64,000 nt of DNA from NCBI RefSeq assembly GCF_003752155.1, contig NZ_RJVG01000010.1:1-64000 (forward strand), given 5' to 3'. Under the pieces are notes generated by a model. It saw only the letters and a list, made by a program, of their open reading frames with translations. It searched no databases and was not told where the DNA came from. The position numbers were made by a program, and so were the translations under genes. Positions 7,884 through 16,218 of this stretch are shown here, one piece after another (position 1 is the first letter of the stretch; each line of letters begins with the position of its first letter). The DNA comes from Mobilisporobacter senegalensis. GTDB lineage: Bacteria; Bacillota; Clostridia; Lachnospirales; Lachnospiraceae.

Positions 7884-8441
7884 TTGAATTTATCTGAATT
7901 TAGTCCTAATGATTTAATTGAAATATATACAGGTTTTGATGAAGAAGATGAAGAAAAATTTGATGTTGGATATATTCTAACGTACGACGATAATTTTTGT
8001 ATGACTAAATTAGTTGATCATTATGGGAGATTTTTATCATATTCGTTAATTAATTTAAACATGATTAGTAATATTATCTCATCTGATGATGATTATCTTG
8101 AAATGATTAAGAATTTCGTAAAAATATTACAAGATGAAAATGCATTTAATTCATTAAGTATTGATAATATAAAATATGAATCTACCAATAATTTAATAGA
8201 TTATATTTTAAAATATCAGTGTAATAATAAGTTATTAACAGGTTTTGTTAGTAATGATGATAAAATTTTTGGATTTATAAATTCTATTTTTGATAACTAT
8301 ATAATTATTACAGAAATAGATTATGTATCGCTATCTAAAAAAAGTGACATAAAATTATTTAAATCTAACATACAACAAATAGAATATAATAGTATATTAT
8401 TATATTTATTAAAAAATTCAACTTATTCTTTATTACCATAA
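7884..8441 (+). CDS. Hypothetical acidic cytoplasmic protein
   Basis: It is 185 residues starting at TTG with AAAGGTGG upstream. It is acidic (FDEEDEEKFDVG near the N-terminus) and has no signal peptide or membrane segment. A good terminator follows at 8448. Its position after a small secreted gene, its size and its acidity fit an immunity protein of a toxin pair, but this is inference from context. Base composition is even more AT-rich than its neighbours, suggesting acquired DNA. Confidence 0.65.
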   Translation: MNLSEFSPNDLIEIYTGFDEEDEEKFDVGYILTYDDNFCMTKLVDHYGRFLSYSLINLNMISNIISSDDDYLEMIKNFVKILQDENAFNSLSIDNIKYESTNNLIDYILKYQCNNKLLTGFVSNDDKIFGFINSIFDNYIIITEIDYVSLSKKSDIKLFKSNIQQIEYNSILLYLLKNSTYSLLP

Positions 8442-8447
8442 AAATCA

Positions 8448-8474
8448 CCCCACCACCTTAATTAAGTAGTGGGG
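8448..8474 (+). terminator. Intrinsic terminator
   Basis: Stem CCCCAC (8448-8453)/GTGGGG (8469-8474) extends inward through the palindrome CTTAATTAAG. It lies 7 bp after the stop of the 7884 gene, with a short T-rich tail. Confidence 0.75.
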
Positions 8475-8541
8475 TTTGTCTTACTTTTCTACTATCATGC
8501 CCCAGTTATTTTAAATATTTTATTACATAAGTTGCTAATTC

Positions 8542-8655
8542 TTAATTATACTCATTCACTCCACCATATTTTCTTCCACTAGCAGATGTAATGTTGCCAT
8601 CCTTATGTATACTGTGCCCTACTATAATCACTACTCTGCAAAAGTTATACGACAT
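8542..8655 (-). pseudogene. Possible remnant of a longer protein C-terminus
   Basis: A 37-codon frame contains GHSIHKDGNITSASGRKYGG, which reads like the end of a genuine secreted or RHS-like protein. It has no ribosome site and opens in AT-rich non-coding DNA. I take it as a gene fragment; it could be chance. Confidence 0.3.
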
Positions 8656-8709
8656 CTAAAAATAGAATTGAATGTAATAAAGTATCATAAAGAATATAAA
8701 AACTTTAGA

Positions 8710-8750
8710 AAAAATGAAAAGAGGATTTCGACTGGACCTCGAAACCCTCT
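8710..8750 (-). terminator. Terminator of the tRNA operon
   Basis: AGAGGATTTCGA and its near-complement TCGAAACCCTCT (8720-8750) form the stem; on the minus strand it is followed by TTTCATTTTTTC. It lies 21 bp past the last tRNA. Confidence 0.75.
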
Positions 8751-8771
8751 AAAATTAAAGCTTTAAACAAA

Positions 8772-8842
8772 GCACGAGACGGGATTCGAACCCGCGACCC
8801 TCGCCTTGGCAAGGCGATACTCCACCACTGAGCCACTCGTGC
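8772..8842 (-). tRNA. tRNA-Gly(GCC)
   Basis: A 71-base cloverleaf on the minus strand. Acceptor GCACGAG pairs with CTCGTGC, the anticodon loop is TTGCCAA with anticodon GCC, and the T-loop is GGTTCGAATCC. Last gene of the five-tRNA operon. Confidence 0.95.
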
Positions 8843-8916
8843 AGATATAAAATTTAAACGTCCCTCTACCAGGCTTTAGAATACTTTGCCAAGTATCGGT
8901 ACTTGTTACTGCCTTA

Positions 8917-9020
8917 CATCTCTCAACTAAACTCGAACTTCGTTACTCTCGTTCTCATTAAGGTTTGAGATGTCCATTCTCACTAAATTCAAGCTTTGGC
9001 CTTGCCTCACTTTCATTAAG
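8917..9020 (-). repeat. Two diverged ~48-bp direct repeats in a tRNA spacer
   Basis: Copies at 8917-8962 and 8971-9020, read on the minus strand, share the frame CTTAATGA..GAG....AAG.TCGA-TTTAGT.GAGA. The unusually long 190-bp spacer separates the two tRNA-Gly genes. The first copy's core (GAG.GTAACG....TCGAGTTTAG) resembles the core of the repeat element at 9531-9762 (GAGATGTAGCAACG...TCGAGTTTAG). Confidence 0.5.
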
Positions 9021-9032
9021 TGTTCAAAGGAA

Positions 9033-9102
9033 GCGGGTGATGGGAATCGAACCCACGTATCTAGCTTGGAAGGCTAGTGTTCTACCATTGAACTACACCC
9101 GC
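9033..9102 (-). tRNA. tRNA-Gly(TCC)
   Basis: A 70-base cloverleaf on the minus strand: acceptor GCGGGTG/CACCCGC, anticodon arm CTAGC-CTTCCAA-GCTAG with anticodon TCC, and T-arm GTGGGTTCGATTCCCAT. Confidence 0.95.
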
Positions 9103-9114
9103 ATAAATGATACG

Positions 9115-9188
<74 letters not shown>

Positions 9189-9238
9189 GGTGGTGTTTCT
9201 TTATCATCTGTCAGATAATAAGAGAACCTAATAACAAT

Positions 9239-9323
9239 GCCGGCGACCGGAATCGAACCGGTACGGGCGATTAGGCCCGCAGGATTTTAAGTCCTGTGCG
9301 TCTGCCAGTTCCGCCACGCCGGC
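9239..9323 (-). tRNA. tRNA-Leu(TAA)
   Basis: A class II tRNA of 85 bases on the minus strand. Acceptor GCCGGCG/CGCCGGC, anticodon arm CAGGA-CTTAAAA-TCCTG with anticodon TAA, and a long variable arm GCGGGCCTAATCGCCCGT. Confidence 0.95.
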
Positions 9324-9327
9324 AAAG

Positions 9328-9410
9328 TGGATGGAGAAGGATTCGAACCTTCGAAAGCGTAGCTAACAGATTTACAGTCTGCCCCCTTTGGCCACTCGGG
9401 AACCCATCCA
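9328..9410 (-). tRNA. tRNA-Tyr(GTA)
   Basis: A class II tRNA of 83 bases on the minus strand. Acceptor TGGATGG/CCATCCA, anticodon loop CTGTAAA with anticodon GTA, and a variable arm near TTAGCTACGCTTTCG. It is the first gene of the operon, 20 bp downstream of the -10 box. Confidence 0.95.
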
Positions 9411-9430
9411 AATTGTCTTGACAAGGTAAT

Positions 9431-9458
9431 ATTATAACAGATATTTTCTAAATTGCAA
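9431..9458 (-). promoter_or_regulatory. Promoter of the tRNA operon
   Basis: On the minus strand, -35 TTGCAA (9453-9458), 16-bp spacer, -10 TATAAT (9431-9436). It precedes tRNA-Tyr directly. Confidence 0.65.
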
Positions 9459-9488
9459 GTGAAATTAGCACATTTTTTTATTTTTTTA

Positions 9489-9762
9489 TTACAGTTCAGC
9501 CATGCAGAAAATAGTGTACAAATTGCATGTGGGTGCTTGCACACTAAGGGCAATTTGTGTACTACTTTCTATATGGCGCTCTGCCTAAGCGAGATGTAGC
9601 AACGCGTAATCGAGTTTAGGGCTGAACTGTAATGAAAAAGGGGTTCAACTTCCACATGGGTCCTTGCACACTAAGGGCAATTTGTGTACTATTTTCTATA
9701 TGGCGCTCTGCCTAAGCGAGATGTAGCAACGCGTAATCGAGTTTAGGGCTGAACTGTAATGA
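9489..9762. repeat. Small inverted-repeat element with a tandem 105-bp duplication
   Basis: TTACAGTTCAGCC (9489-9501) is the exact complement of GGCTGAACTGTAA at 9620-9632 and again at 9747-9759. Inside, a ~20-base arm (9507-9526) pairs with 9550-9569, so the unit folds into a long hairpin. A 105-bp segment (9531-9635) is repeated at 9658-9762 with two mismatches, spaced by 22 bp. No transposase is encoded. A short version with the same ends occurs at 57858-57898, so this is an interspersed family (MITE- or REP-like). It lies directly downstream of the amylase gene and could act on its 3' end. Confidence 0.8.
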
Positions 9763-9771
9763 TTTCTTTCA

Positions 9772-11850
9772 TCATATTTTTAATATAACACCACTTACTG
9801 ATTCCATAGTAATTACTATTTTTCCGCCTTCTACTGTGTATAATTCTTCACTAAGATCATATCCAATTTCATTGGTTTTTATAAGTCGAACCATATTCTC
9901 TCCATCTCCAATGCCAATTTCCCATACAGGTATGGTTACTGTTATTTCATGATGGTTATTATTAATTGCCGCCACTATCTTATCTTTATGATCAAAACGT
10001 CCATAACTGATAAAATTATATTGGTGGGCGAGAAACTTAAGAGCACCTGTCTTTAGTGCCTCAAAACTTTTATGAATGCCTATGATATCTTTATGGAAAT
10101 TTATTAAATCCGTATCTTCTCTGCCCCATGGATACGTCCTTCGATTATCAGGATCTGTCCAGCCGCATAAACCGGCTTCATCCCCATAATAAATGGTAGG
10201 AGCACCCGGCCAGGTCATTTGAAGGATTACTGCTTCCTTTAAGATACCTTTGCTTACATTTTCCTCTGCTGCCTTTGGACCAAGAGAATTGGTCCGCCCT
10301 GCTCTGCCGTTGGTTCTTGTCAAAAATCTAGAATGGTCATGATTAGATATTTCATTCATGGATATTTCCAGGGATGCCCTCCCAAACTTAGACATGTTAT
10401 GATTCATGGCCCAGATAAAATATTCTGAATTACCTAATAAATCTTCTTTAAATTCGTCACTATGCTTCTCCATTCCTGTTAAAAACCAAGATACAGGTTC
10501 CATAAAGGCATCATAATTCATTACTGTGTCCCATTCATCTCCTTTTAGCCAGGAGTTGGGATTTCCATAATGTTCTGCTATGATTATGGCGTTGGGATTT
10601 GCTTCTTTTACATTCTTGCGGAAATCTTTCCAGAATATATGATTAAATTCATTAGACTGTCCTAAATCAGCAGCAACATCTAATCGCCAGCCATCTGCAT
10701 TAAAAGGTGGTGACACCCACTTCCTGGCAATATACATCATATAGTTATATAATCTTTCGGATTCCTCGTAATTTAGCTTAGGAAGGGTATCATGTCCCCA
10801 CCAGCCATCATAACTTCCATTATAAGGCCATTTATCCTCTCTAAACTTAAAATAAGAGCGATAAGGGCTATCTCCATGGATATATGCACCTTTTTCATAG
10901 CCTTCCTGTCCCTCATATATTCTTTCACGGTCCAGCCACTTATTAAAAGAGCCGCAATGATTAAATACCCCATCCAGAATTACTTTAATACCGCGAGCAT
11001 GTGCTTCTTCTACAAGTCTAATGAATAGCTTATTACTGGCTTCCAGATTTTCTTTCTTTGTGACTCTGTTAATATATAAAGATGCCTGCCCATTATTGTA
11101 TTCATCCTGTGGAAGCGGATTGCCCTCTTTCGTTACTATCTCCCCAAAATGAGGATCTACATAATCATAGTCCTGAATATCATATTTATGATTGGAAGGA
11201 GAAACAAAGATTGGATTAAAATAAATTGCGTCTATCCCTAAAAACTGCAAATAATCCAGTTTATTCATAACCCCCAGGAGATCTCCTCCATAGAACTCTC
11301 TTACTCCCATAACATCAGGATACTTATTCCAATCAGTAACTTTTTTGATTTTATCTCCAATGTAATGATATTCCCTGTCAACCACATCATTATCAGGGTC
11401 TCCATTAAAGAAACGGTCTACATAGATTTGATAGAATACTGCTCCTTTTGCCCATTTTGGTATCTGAAACTCCGGAAAGAATATAAAGTTATAATCACTT
11501 TGCAATTCCATTGACGCACCCATATGATTATAAAAAACAATAACTTCACCTGAGTTTATTTCAAAGTAATAATTAACCTCTTCCTTCCCCTGAGGTATCT
11601 CCAGAAAATAATAATCAAATAATTTATCCCCGGAATCTTTCTCCATAAGCTGTCTAACACCATTTATAATTATATGAACTCTTTCTACATTATCTTTTCC
11701 AGTTCGAAAACGAAATGCAACTAATTGAGTACTGCCAGAATACGCGGCAGAACAAAATTCCTTTGATGTATCGCTAAAAAGAGCCCTTAAATTTAAGGGG
11801 GACCTATAATCATCTATATACAGATATTCATTAGATCGGTCATAATTCAT
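9772..11850 (-). CDS. Alpha-amylase family (GH13) enzyme, neopullulanase/cyclomaltodextrinase type
   Basis: It is 692 residues. The N-terminal ~125 residues look like the beta-sandwich starch-binding module of the neopullulanase/maltogenic-amylase group. All four GH13 regions are present: I (DGVFNH), II (GWRLDVA with the nucleophile Asp), III (AEHYGN with the acid Glu) and IV (ISNHDHSR with the stabilising Asp). GDLLGVMNKLDYLQFLGIDAIYFNPIF is the usual beta2 region. No signal peptide is seen, so it probably acts on maltodextrins in the cytoplasm. GGAGGATAAAGT precedes the ATG. Exact specificity is not readable. Confidence 0.9.
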   Translation of the reverse strand: MNYDRSNEYLYIDDYRSPLNLRALFSDTSKEFCSAAYSGSTQLVAFRFRTGKDNVERVHIIINGVRQLMEKDSGDKLFDYYFLEIPQGKEEVNYYFEINSGEVIVFYNHMGASMELQSDYNFIFFPEFQIPKWAKGAVFYQIYVDRFFNGDPDNDVVDREYHYIGDKIKKVTDWNKYPDVMGVREFYGGDLLGVMNKLDYLQFLGIDAIYFNPIFVSPSNHKYDIQDYDYVDPHFGEIVTKEGNPLPQDEYNNGQASLYINRVTKKENLEASNKLFIRLVEEAHARGIKVILDGVFNHCGSFNKWLDRERIYEGQEGYEKGAYIHGDSPYRSYFKFREDKWPYNGSYDGWWGHDTLPKLNYEESERLYNYMMYIARKWVSPPFNADGWRLDVAADLGQSNEFNHIFWKDFRKNVKEANPNAIIIAEHYGNPNSWLKGDEWDTVMNYDAFMEPVSWFLTGMEKHSDEFKEDLLGNSEYFIWAMNHNMSKFGRASLEISMNEISNHDHSRFLTRTNGRAGRTNSLGPKAAEENVSKGILKEAVILQMTWPGAPTIYYGDEAGLCGWTDPDNRRTYPWGREDTDLINFHKDIIGIHKSFEALKTGALKFLAHQYNFISYGRFDHKDKIVAAINNNHHEITVTIPVWEIGIGDGENMVRLIKTNEIGYDLSEELYTVEGGKIVITMESVSGVILKI

Positions 11851-12053
11851 ACTTTATCCTCCAAACCATCAAAAATTAAGCTGGCTTAATTTCATTTGGC
11901 GTAAATTTCATTGTGAAAATGCCATTTAATTAATTATTAGATATACAAAGTACCTCTATACATTTGTACCCTAACAGATTAATTATATTATATAATAAAA
12001 ACTTTTAATACTTAATAATTTCATATTACAGAAAGAGACAGGTTTTTACGCAT
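11851..12053. other. Upstream region of the amylase gene
   Basis: No gene seen. A short dyad TTTCA-caa-TGAAA within TGGCATTTTCACAATGAAAT (about 11903-11922, minus strand) lies about 60 bp before the start codon. It could be an operator of a sugar-responsive repressor. An AT-rich tract with TATATAATA-like sequences (about 11985-12000) may hold the promoter, but I cannot pick a reliable -35. Confidence 0.3.
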
Positions 12054-12089
12054 AAAAAAGGACGGCCATCCGATCTGCCGTCCTTTTTT
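12054..12089. terminator. Bidirectional intrinsic terminator
   Basis: AAAAAAGGACGGC (12054-12066) pairs with GCCGTCCTTTTTT (12077-12089) around a 10-base loop. T-runs occur on both strands. It can end ftsH transcription (minus). The 238 bp between it and ftsH (12090-12327) show no gene or motif I can support. Confidence 0.88.
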
Positions 12090-12327
12090 GGAGAAGGTAT
12101 TTTTGTTACTTATGGGGTGTAGCAAAAACTATATAATGTATTGGGGTTTACATGAGTTATTATAACACCATGCGATAAATAAGTGTGCACAAACATCAAC
12201 AATTTTTTTATTTTTTTTTGTTCGTTTTAACAACTTTGTCCTCTTATGTCGAAGTCAAATACTGAAAAACCTCCCAAAACACCCTTGATTTTTAAATACA
12301 TTTTAGATTTTAACAATTTTTCCTAAA

Positions 12328-14184
12328 TTAAATATCTAAAACTACATTGTCGATATGATCCGGTTCATTCTCCTCATTAAATAACGCTTCAAACTCTTCT
12401 CTGGTTATCTTTTCCTTTTGGATCAATAAATCAGCACATTTATGAAGAATTTTATCATATTTGGTAAGAATCTTTTTAGCTTCTTCATAACAAGAATCTA
12501 TAATTTGTTTTACTTCATCATCGATTGTTTTAGCAATTCCCTCACTATAGCTTCTTGTATGAGCAAGATCTCTACCGATAAACACTTCATCATCCTCATT
12601 CCCATAATTTACTAAACCTATGGAATTTGAGAATCCATATTGAGTGACCATAGCACGGGCTGTTTTTGTTGCTACCTTAATATCCTGTGAAGCACCAGTG
12701 GTGATATCATCAAACACTAATTCCTCGGCTATTCTGCCACCAAGGCTGACAATGATATCCTGACGCATTTTTCCCTTTGTATTAAACATATCATCTTTTT
12801 CTGGAAGAGGCATTGTATAACCTGCTGCTCCGGTTCCTGTAGGAATAATAGATACCGTATATACAGGTCCTACATCAGGAAGTATGTGGAATAAAATTGC
12901 ATGACCAGCTTCATGAAAAGCTGTAATCTTCTTGTCTTTTTCAGAAATGACACGGCTCTTTTTCTCCGCACCAATTCCCACTTTAATAAATGAATGTCTG
13001 ATATCTTCCTGTAAAATATAATTTCTATTATTTCTGGCTGCTAAAATAGCAGATTCATTCAATAGATTCTCTAGATCTGCACCGGTAAATCCGGCAGTCG
13101 TTTGAGCAATTTGTCTTAAATCAACATCTTCTGCTAATGGCTTGCCTTTTGCATGTACTTGAAGAATTTCTTCCCGCCCTTTGATATCTGGTCGGCCTAC
13201 CGTAACCTTTCTATCAAAACGACCTGGTCGCAAAATTGCAGGATCTAAAATATCAACACGGTTCGTGGCTGCCATGACTATAATTCCTTCATTGGCTCCG
13301 AAACCATCCATCTCAACAAGTAATTGATTCAATGTCTGTTCTCTTTCATCGTGTCCGCCACCCATACCGGTGCCTCTACGTCTTGCAACTGCATCAATTT
13401 CATCAATAAATACGATACATGGTGAATTTTTCTTTGCTTCTTCAAATAAATCTCTTACTCTGGAAGCACCTACACCAACAAACATTTCTACAAAGTCAGA
13501 CCCGGAAATACTAAAAAATGGTACTCCTGCTTCTCCTGCAACAGCTTTCGCAAGTAATGTCTTACCAGTCCCCGGAGGTCCCACAAGTAAAACACCTTTG
13601 GGAATTCTTGCTCCAACCATCATATACTTCTTAGGACTTTTTAAAAAATCAACAATTTCTTTTAATTCCTCTTTTTCTTCCTCAAGCCCGGCAACATTTT
13701 TAAAAGTGGTCTTTTTATTCTCATCTGTAGTCATCTTAGCCCGGCTTTTACCAAAGTTCATGACCTTACTATTACCGCCGCTTGCCGCTCCTTGATTCAT
13801 TAAGAATGAAAATAGCAGTATGACAATAATAAATCCTAATACAATTGGAATCAAAGTAGTAAGAATCCAGCTTGGTTTATTAATATCATGCATGGTATAT
13901 TCCTTGCCGGCCTCTTTAATGTCATTTTCCACATCTTTTACATCAGCGATGTAAAATCCTTCTTTCGTATCATCCTTAAAGACAACCTCTATTTTACCAG
14001 TAGGGACTTCTTCATTTTGATAAATATCAATACTTTCAATATTGTCTTTCTTTAAATCAGCCATGAAATCTGTCTTATTATAATCCTTAGAATTTATAAT
14101 ATCAAATTGGTTTGTTAAAGTCGCCAGGATAATGATGCCTATTATAATCGCGTAAAAACCTAATCCTTTCATCTGTTTTTTCAA
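12328..14184 (-). CDS. ftsH: ATP-dependent zinc metalloprotease FtsH
   Basis: It is 618 residues from TTG at 14184, which follows GAGAGGAGG by 8 bases; an upstream in-frame TTG would swallow this ribosome site. Order: N-terminal membrane segment ([15 protein letters not shown]), extracytoplasmic domain, second membrane segment ([23 protein letters not shown]), AAA domain (Walker A GPPGTGKT, Walker [11 protein letters not shown], second region of homology), and the zinc protease motif HEAGH. It degrades membrane and regulatory proteins. It follows hpt by 18 bp in the conserved tilS-hpt-ftsH order. Confidence 0.97.
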   Translation of the reverse strand: MKKQMKGLGFYAIIIGIIILATLTNQFDIINSKDYNKTDFMADLKKDNIESIDIYQNEEVPTGKIEVVFKDDTKEGFYIADVKDVENDIKEAGKEYTMHDINKPSWILTTLIPIVLGFIIVILLFSFLMNQGAASGGNSKVMNFGKSRAKMTTDENKKTTFKNVAGLEEEKEELKEIVDFLKSPKKYMMVGARIPKGVLLVGPPGTGKTLLAKAVAGEAGVPFFSISGSDFVEMFVGVGASRVRDLFEEAKKNSPCIVFIDEIDAVARRRGTGMGGGHDEREQTLNQLLVEMDGFGANEGIIVMAATNRVDILDPAILRPGRFDRKVTVGRPDIKGREEILQVHAKGKPLAEDVDLRQIAQTTAGFTGADLENLLNESAILAARNNRNYILQEDIRHSFIKVGIGAEKKSRVISEKDKKITAFHEAGHAILFHILPDVGPVYTVSIIPTGTGAAGYTMPLPEKDDMFNTKGKMRQDIIVSLGGRIAEELVFDDITTGASQDIKVATKTARAMVTQYGFSNSIGLVNYGNEDDEVFIGRDLAHTRSYSEGIAKTIDDEVKQIIDSCYEEAKKILTKYDKILHKCADLLIQKEKITREEFEALFNEENEPDHIDNVVLDI

Positions 14185-14202
14185 TGAAAAACCTCCTCTC
14201 AA

Positions 14203-14724
14203 TTATCCTTCAATTACCCCTATATATGGCAAATTTCTATATTTTTGCACATAATCTAACCCATATCCCACAACGAATTCATCTGGAATATTGAATCCAA
14301 CATAATCTACTTCTACGTCTGTTACCCGTCTTTCTGGTTTATCAAGCAAAGTACATAATTTAATACTTGCCGGTTTTCTGCTCTTTAACATATCAATCAG
14401 AAAACTTAGTGTTCTTCCCGAATCAATAATATCTTCAACGATCAGAACATCTTTTCCTTCTATTGGATCATCCAGGTCTTTCACTATCTTTACACGGCCT
14501 GAACTTACTGTTTCGTCTCCATAACTGGATACTGACATAAAGTCAAGTGTAACAGGAGCAGAAATTCTCTTAGCTAAATCACAGGTAAAAAAGATGCCAC
14601 CTTTTAATACACATATCAAATGTACATCTTTTCCCTCATAATCTTTGCTGATTATTGCTCCTAATTCCCTTACCTTTGCACTAATTTCTTCTTCAGAAAC
14701 TAATACTTTAATCTTGTGCTCCAT
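14203..14724 (-). CDS. hpt: Hypoxanthine phosphoribosyltransferase
   Basis: It is 173 residues from the ATG at 14724, 8 bases after GGAGG. The PRPP-binding loop is [28 protein letters not shown] and the [13 protein letters not shown] loop fit purine phosphoribosyltransferases of the HPRT group. It salvages hypoxanthine and guanine. The 5' end overlaps the tilS stop by 17 bp, so translation is coupled. Confidence 0.95.
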   Translation of the reverse strand: MEHKIKVLVSEEEISAKVRELGAIISKDYEGKDVHLICVLKGGIFFTCDLAKRISAPVTLDFMSVSSYGDETVSSGRVKIVKDLDDPIEGKDVLIVEDIIDSGRTLSFLIDMLKSRKPASIKLCTLLDKPERRVTDVEVDYVGFNIPDEFVVGYGLDYVQKYRNLPYIGVIEG

Positions 14725-16132
14725 TTTCATTTCCTCCATATAGTTTCACCATTAGTATATTCTTGGTATTTTCATCAATTTTATAAGCCTCACTGATTCT
14801 TTCTCCAACTATCCACATAATGTGGCTGCCATCTGCCAATAAAAGAATTTCATCTCTTTCTTCTCTTGGAATCTTCTGATCAATAAAAAAGGCTTTTAAT
14901 TTCTTTTTACTTCCTTTGTGGTCAATTTGAAGATAATCCCCTTCTTTTCTCGTCCGTAAGGAAACAGTATTGTTTATTTTATCATAATCGAACCATTTCG
15001 TACACCCATTTTGGGGAATAATAAGATTTTTTTTATAATTCATAAGGCGAAATTCAATGTTCAGGTTTCTATCTTCCAGGAAATAGTTTCCAGGTATTAC
15101 AATTTCTTTGATATTCAGAATTTTTCTATTTTCCTCTCCTGGCACATCGTTTGTCTTTGATCCTATAAAAATAAATATCTCTTCGTAACCCCTCTTTGCG
15201 ACAATGGAATATGGAAGATTTACTCTTTTCCCTGTTTCCCTGTGAATCAAAGAAAGTACCATATTAACATGTTCGCTGGTAATATCTTTTAATTTCCCAG
15301 CCAAACATTCAATGACTTTTCGAATGATCATTTTTTGTATCACAATATTTTCGGCACGAAATCCATCCATATGAATAGAGTATTGCCCATCTTTTTCTTT
15401 CACAATCTTCTTGAAGCAATCATATGCGTTCGTTTCAATATATGATAAAGTTTCATCAATCATTACCGAAGTCTGAACAATATGTTCTTTTACATTCTCA
15501 TTTATATTTTCTGAAATATATGGTAAAACTTTTAGACGAATCTTATTCCTGGTATAATCTGTTTCCAGATTAGTAAGATCCGTGCAATAAGTAATATTTC
15601 TTTCATCAAGATATTCCTCTATCTGTTTACGGCTTACGCATAGCAAGGGCCTTATAATATTATCCCTTACCGGACTGATTCCTGCAAGTCCTTTTAGTCC
15701 GGTTCCCCGAAATAAATTAAATAATACAGTTTCAGCAAGATCATCACTATTATGGGCAATGGCTATTTTATTGGCTCCAAATCTTCTTAAAATATTATTA
15801 AAGGCATCATAACGGACATTTCTTCCCGCCTCCTCTAAAGAAATGCTTTCTCTTTTTGCTATTTCTGTTACATTCTCATTCACAAGGATAAATTGAATCC
15901 CGTGACTTTTACACAATTCCTCAACATATATAGCATCTTTCCTGGCATCAATGCCACGCATGCCATGATTTACATGAGCTACATAAAGTTCCAGATCGTA
16001 TATTTTCTTTATTTCCAGAAACGCAAAGAAAAGGCAGACTGAATCAGCGCCCCCGGAAACACCAAGCACAACTTTGTCACCTGGCTTAAGCATCTTATTT
16101 TCTTTGACATAATCTAAAACTTTATTAATCAT
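14708..16132 (-). CDS. tilS: tRNA(Ile)-lysidine synthase
   Basis: It is 474 residues from the ATG at 16132 (ribosome site AGGAGA); an in-frame start at 16177 is less likely. The N-type ATP pyrophosphatase loop is [46 protein letters not shown] and the TilS C-terminal domain ([17 protein letters not shown]) follow. It converts C34 of tRNA-Ile(CAU) to lysidine. Gene order with hpt and ftsH matches B. subtilis. Confidence 0.95.
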   Translation of the reverse strand: MINKVLDYVKENKMLKPGDKVVLGVSGGADSVCLFFAFLEIKKIYDLELYVAHVNHGMRGIDARKDAIYVEELCKSHGIQFILVNENVTEIAKRESISLEEAGRNVRYDAFNNILRRFGANKIAIAHNSDDLAETVLFNLFRGTGLKGLAGISPVRDNIIRPLLCVSRKQIEEYLDERNITYCTDLTNLETDYTRNKIRLKVLPYISENINENVKEHIVQTSVMIDETLSYIETNAYDCFKKIVKEKDGQYSIHMDGFRAENIVIQKMIIRKVIECLAGKLKDITSEHVNMVLSLIHRETGKRVNLPYSIVAKRGYEEIFIFIGSKTNDVPGEENRKILNIKEIVIPGNYFLEDRNLNIEFRLMNYKKNLIIPQNGCTKWFDYDKINNTVSLRTRKEGDYLQIDHKGSKKKLKAFFIDQKIPREERDEILLLADGSHIMWIVGERISEAYKIDENTKNILMVKLYGGNENGAQD

Positions 16133-16218
16133 GGTATCTCCTAATTTTTCACATTCTTTCCCTATTTTACAACTCATTATTTAAAATTTCAATCAACTTT
16201 CGAAAGAAATGTACAATA

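Noticed and set aside
9287-9553. 88-codon minus-strand frame
   Set aside because: Covers tRNA-Tyr and part of tRNA-Leu; phrases such as WPKGADCKSV are translated tRNA.
9489-9762. Insertion sequence
   Set aside because: No transposase frame and too short; treated as a small repeat element instead.
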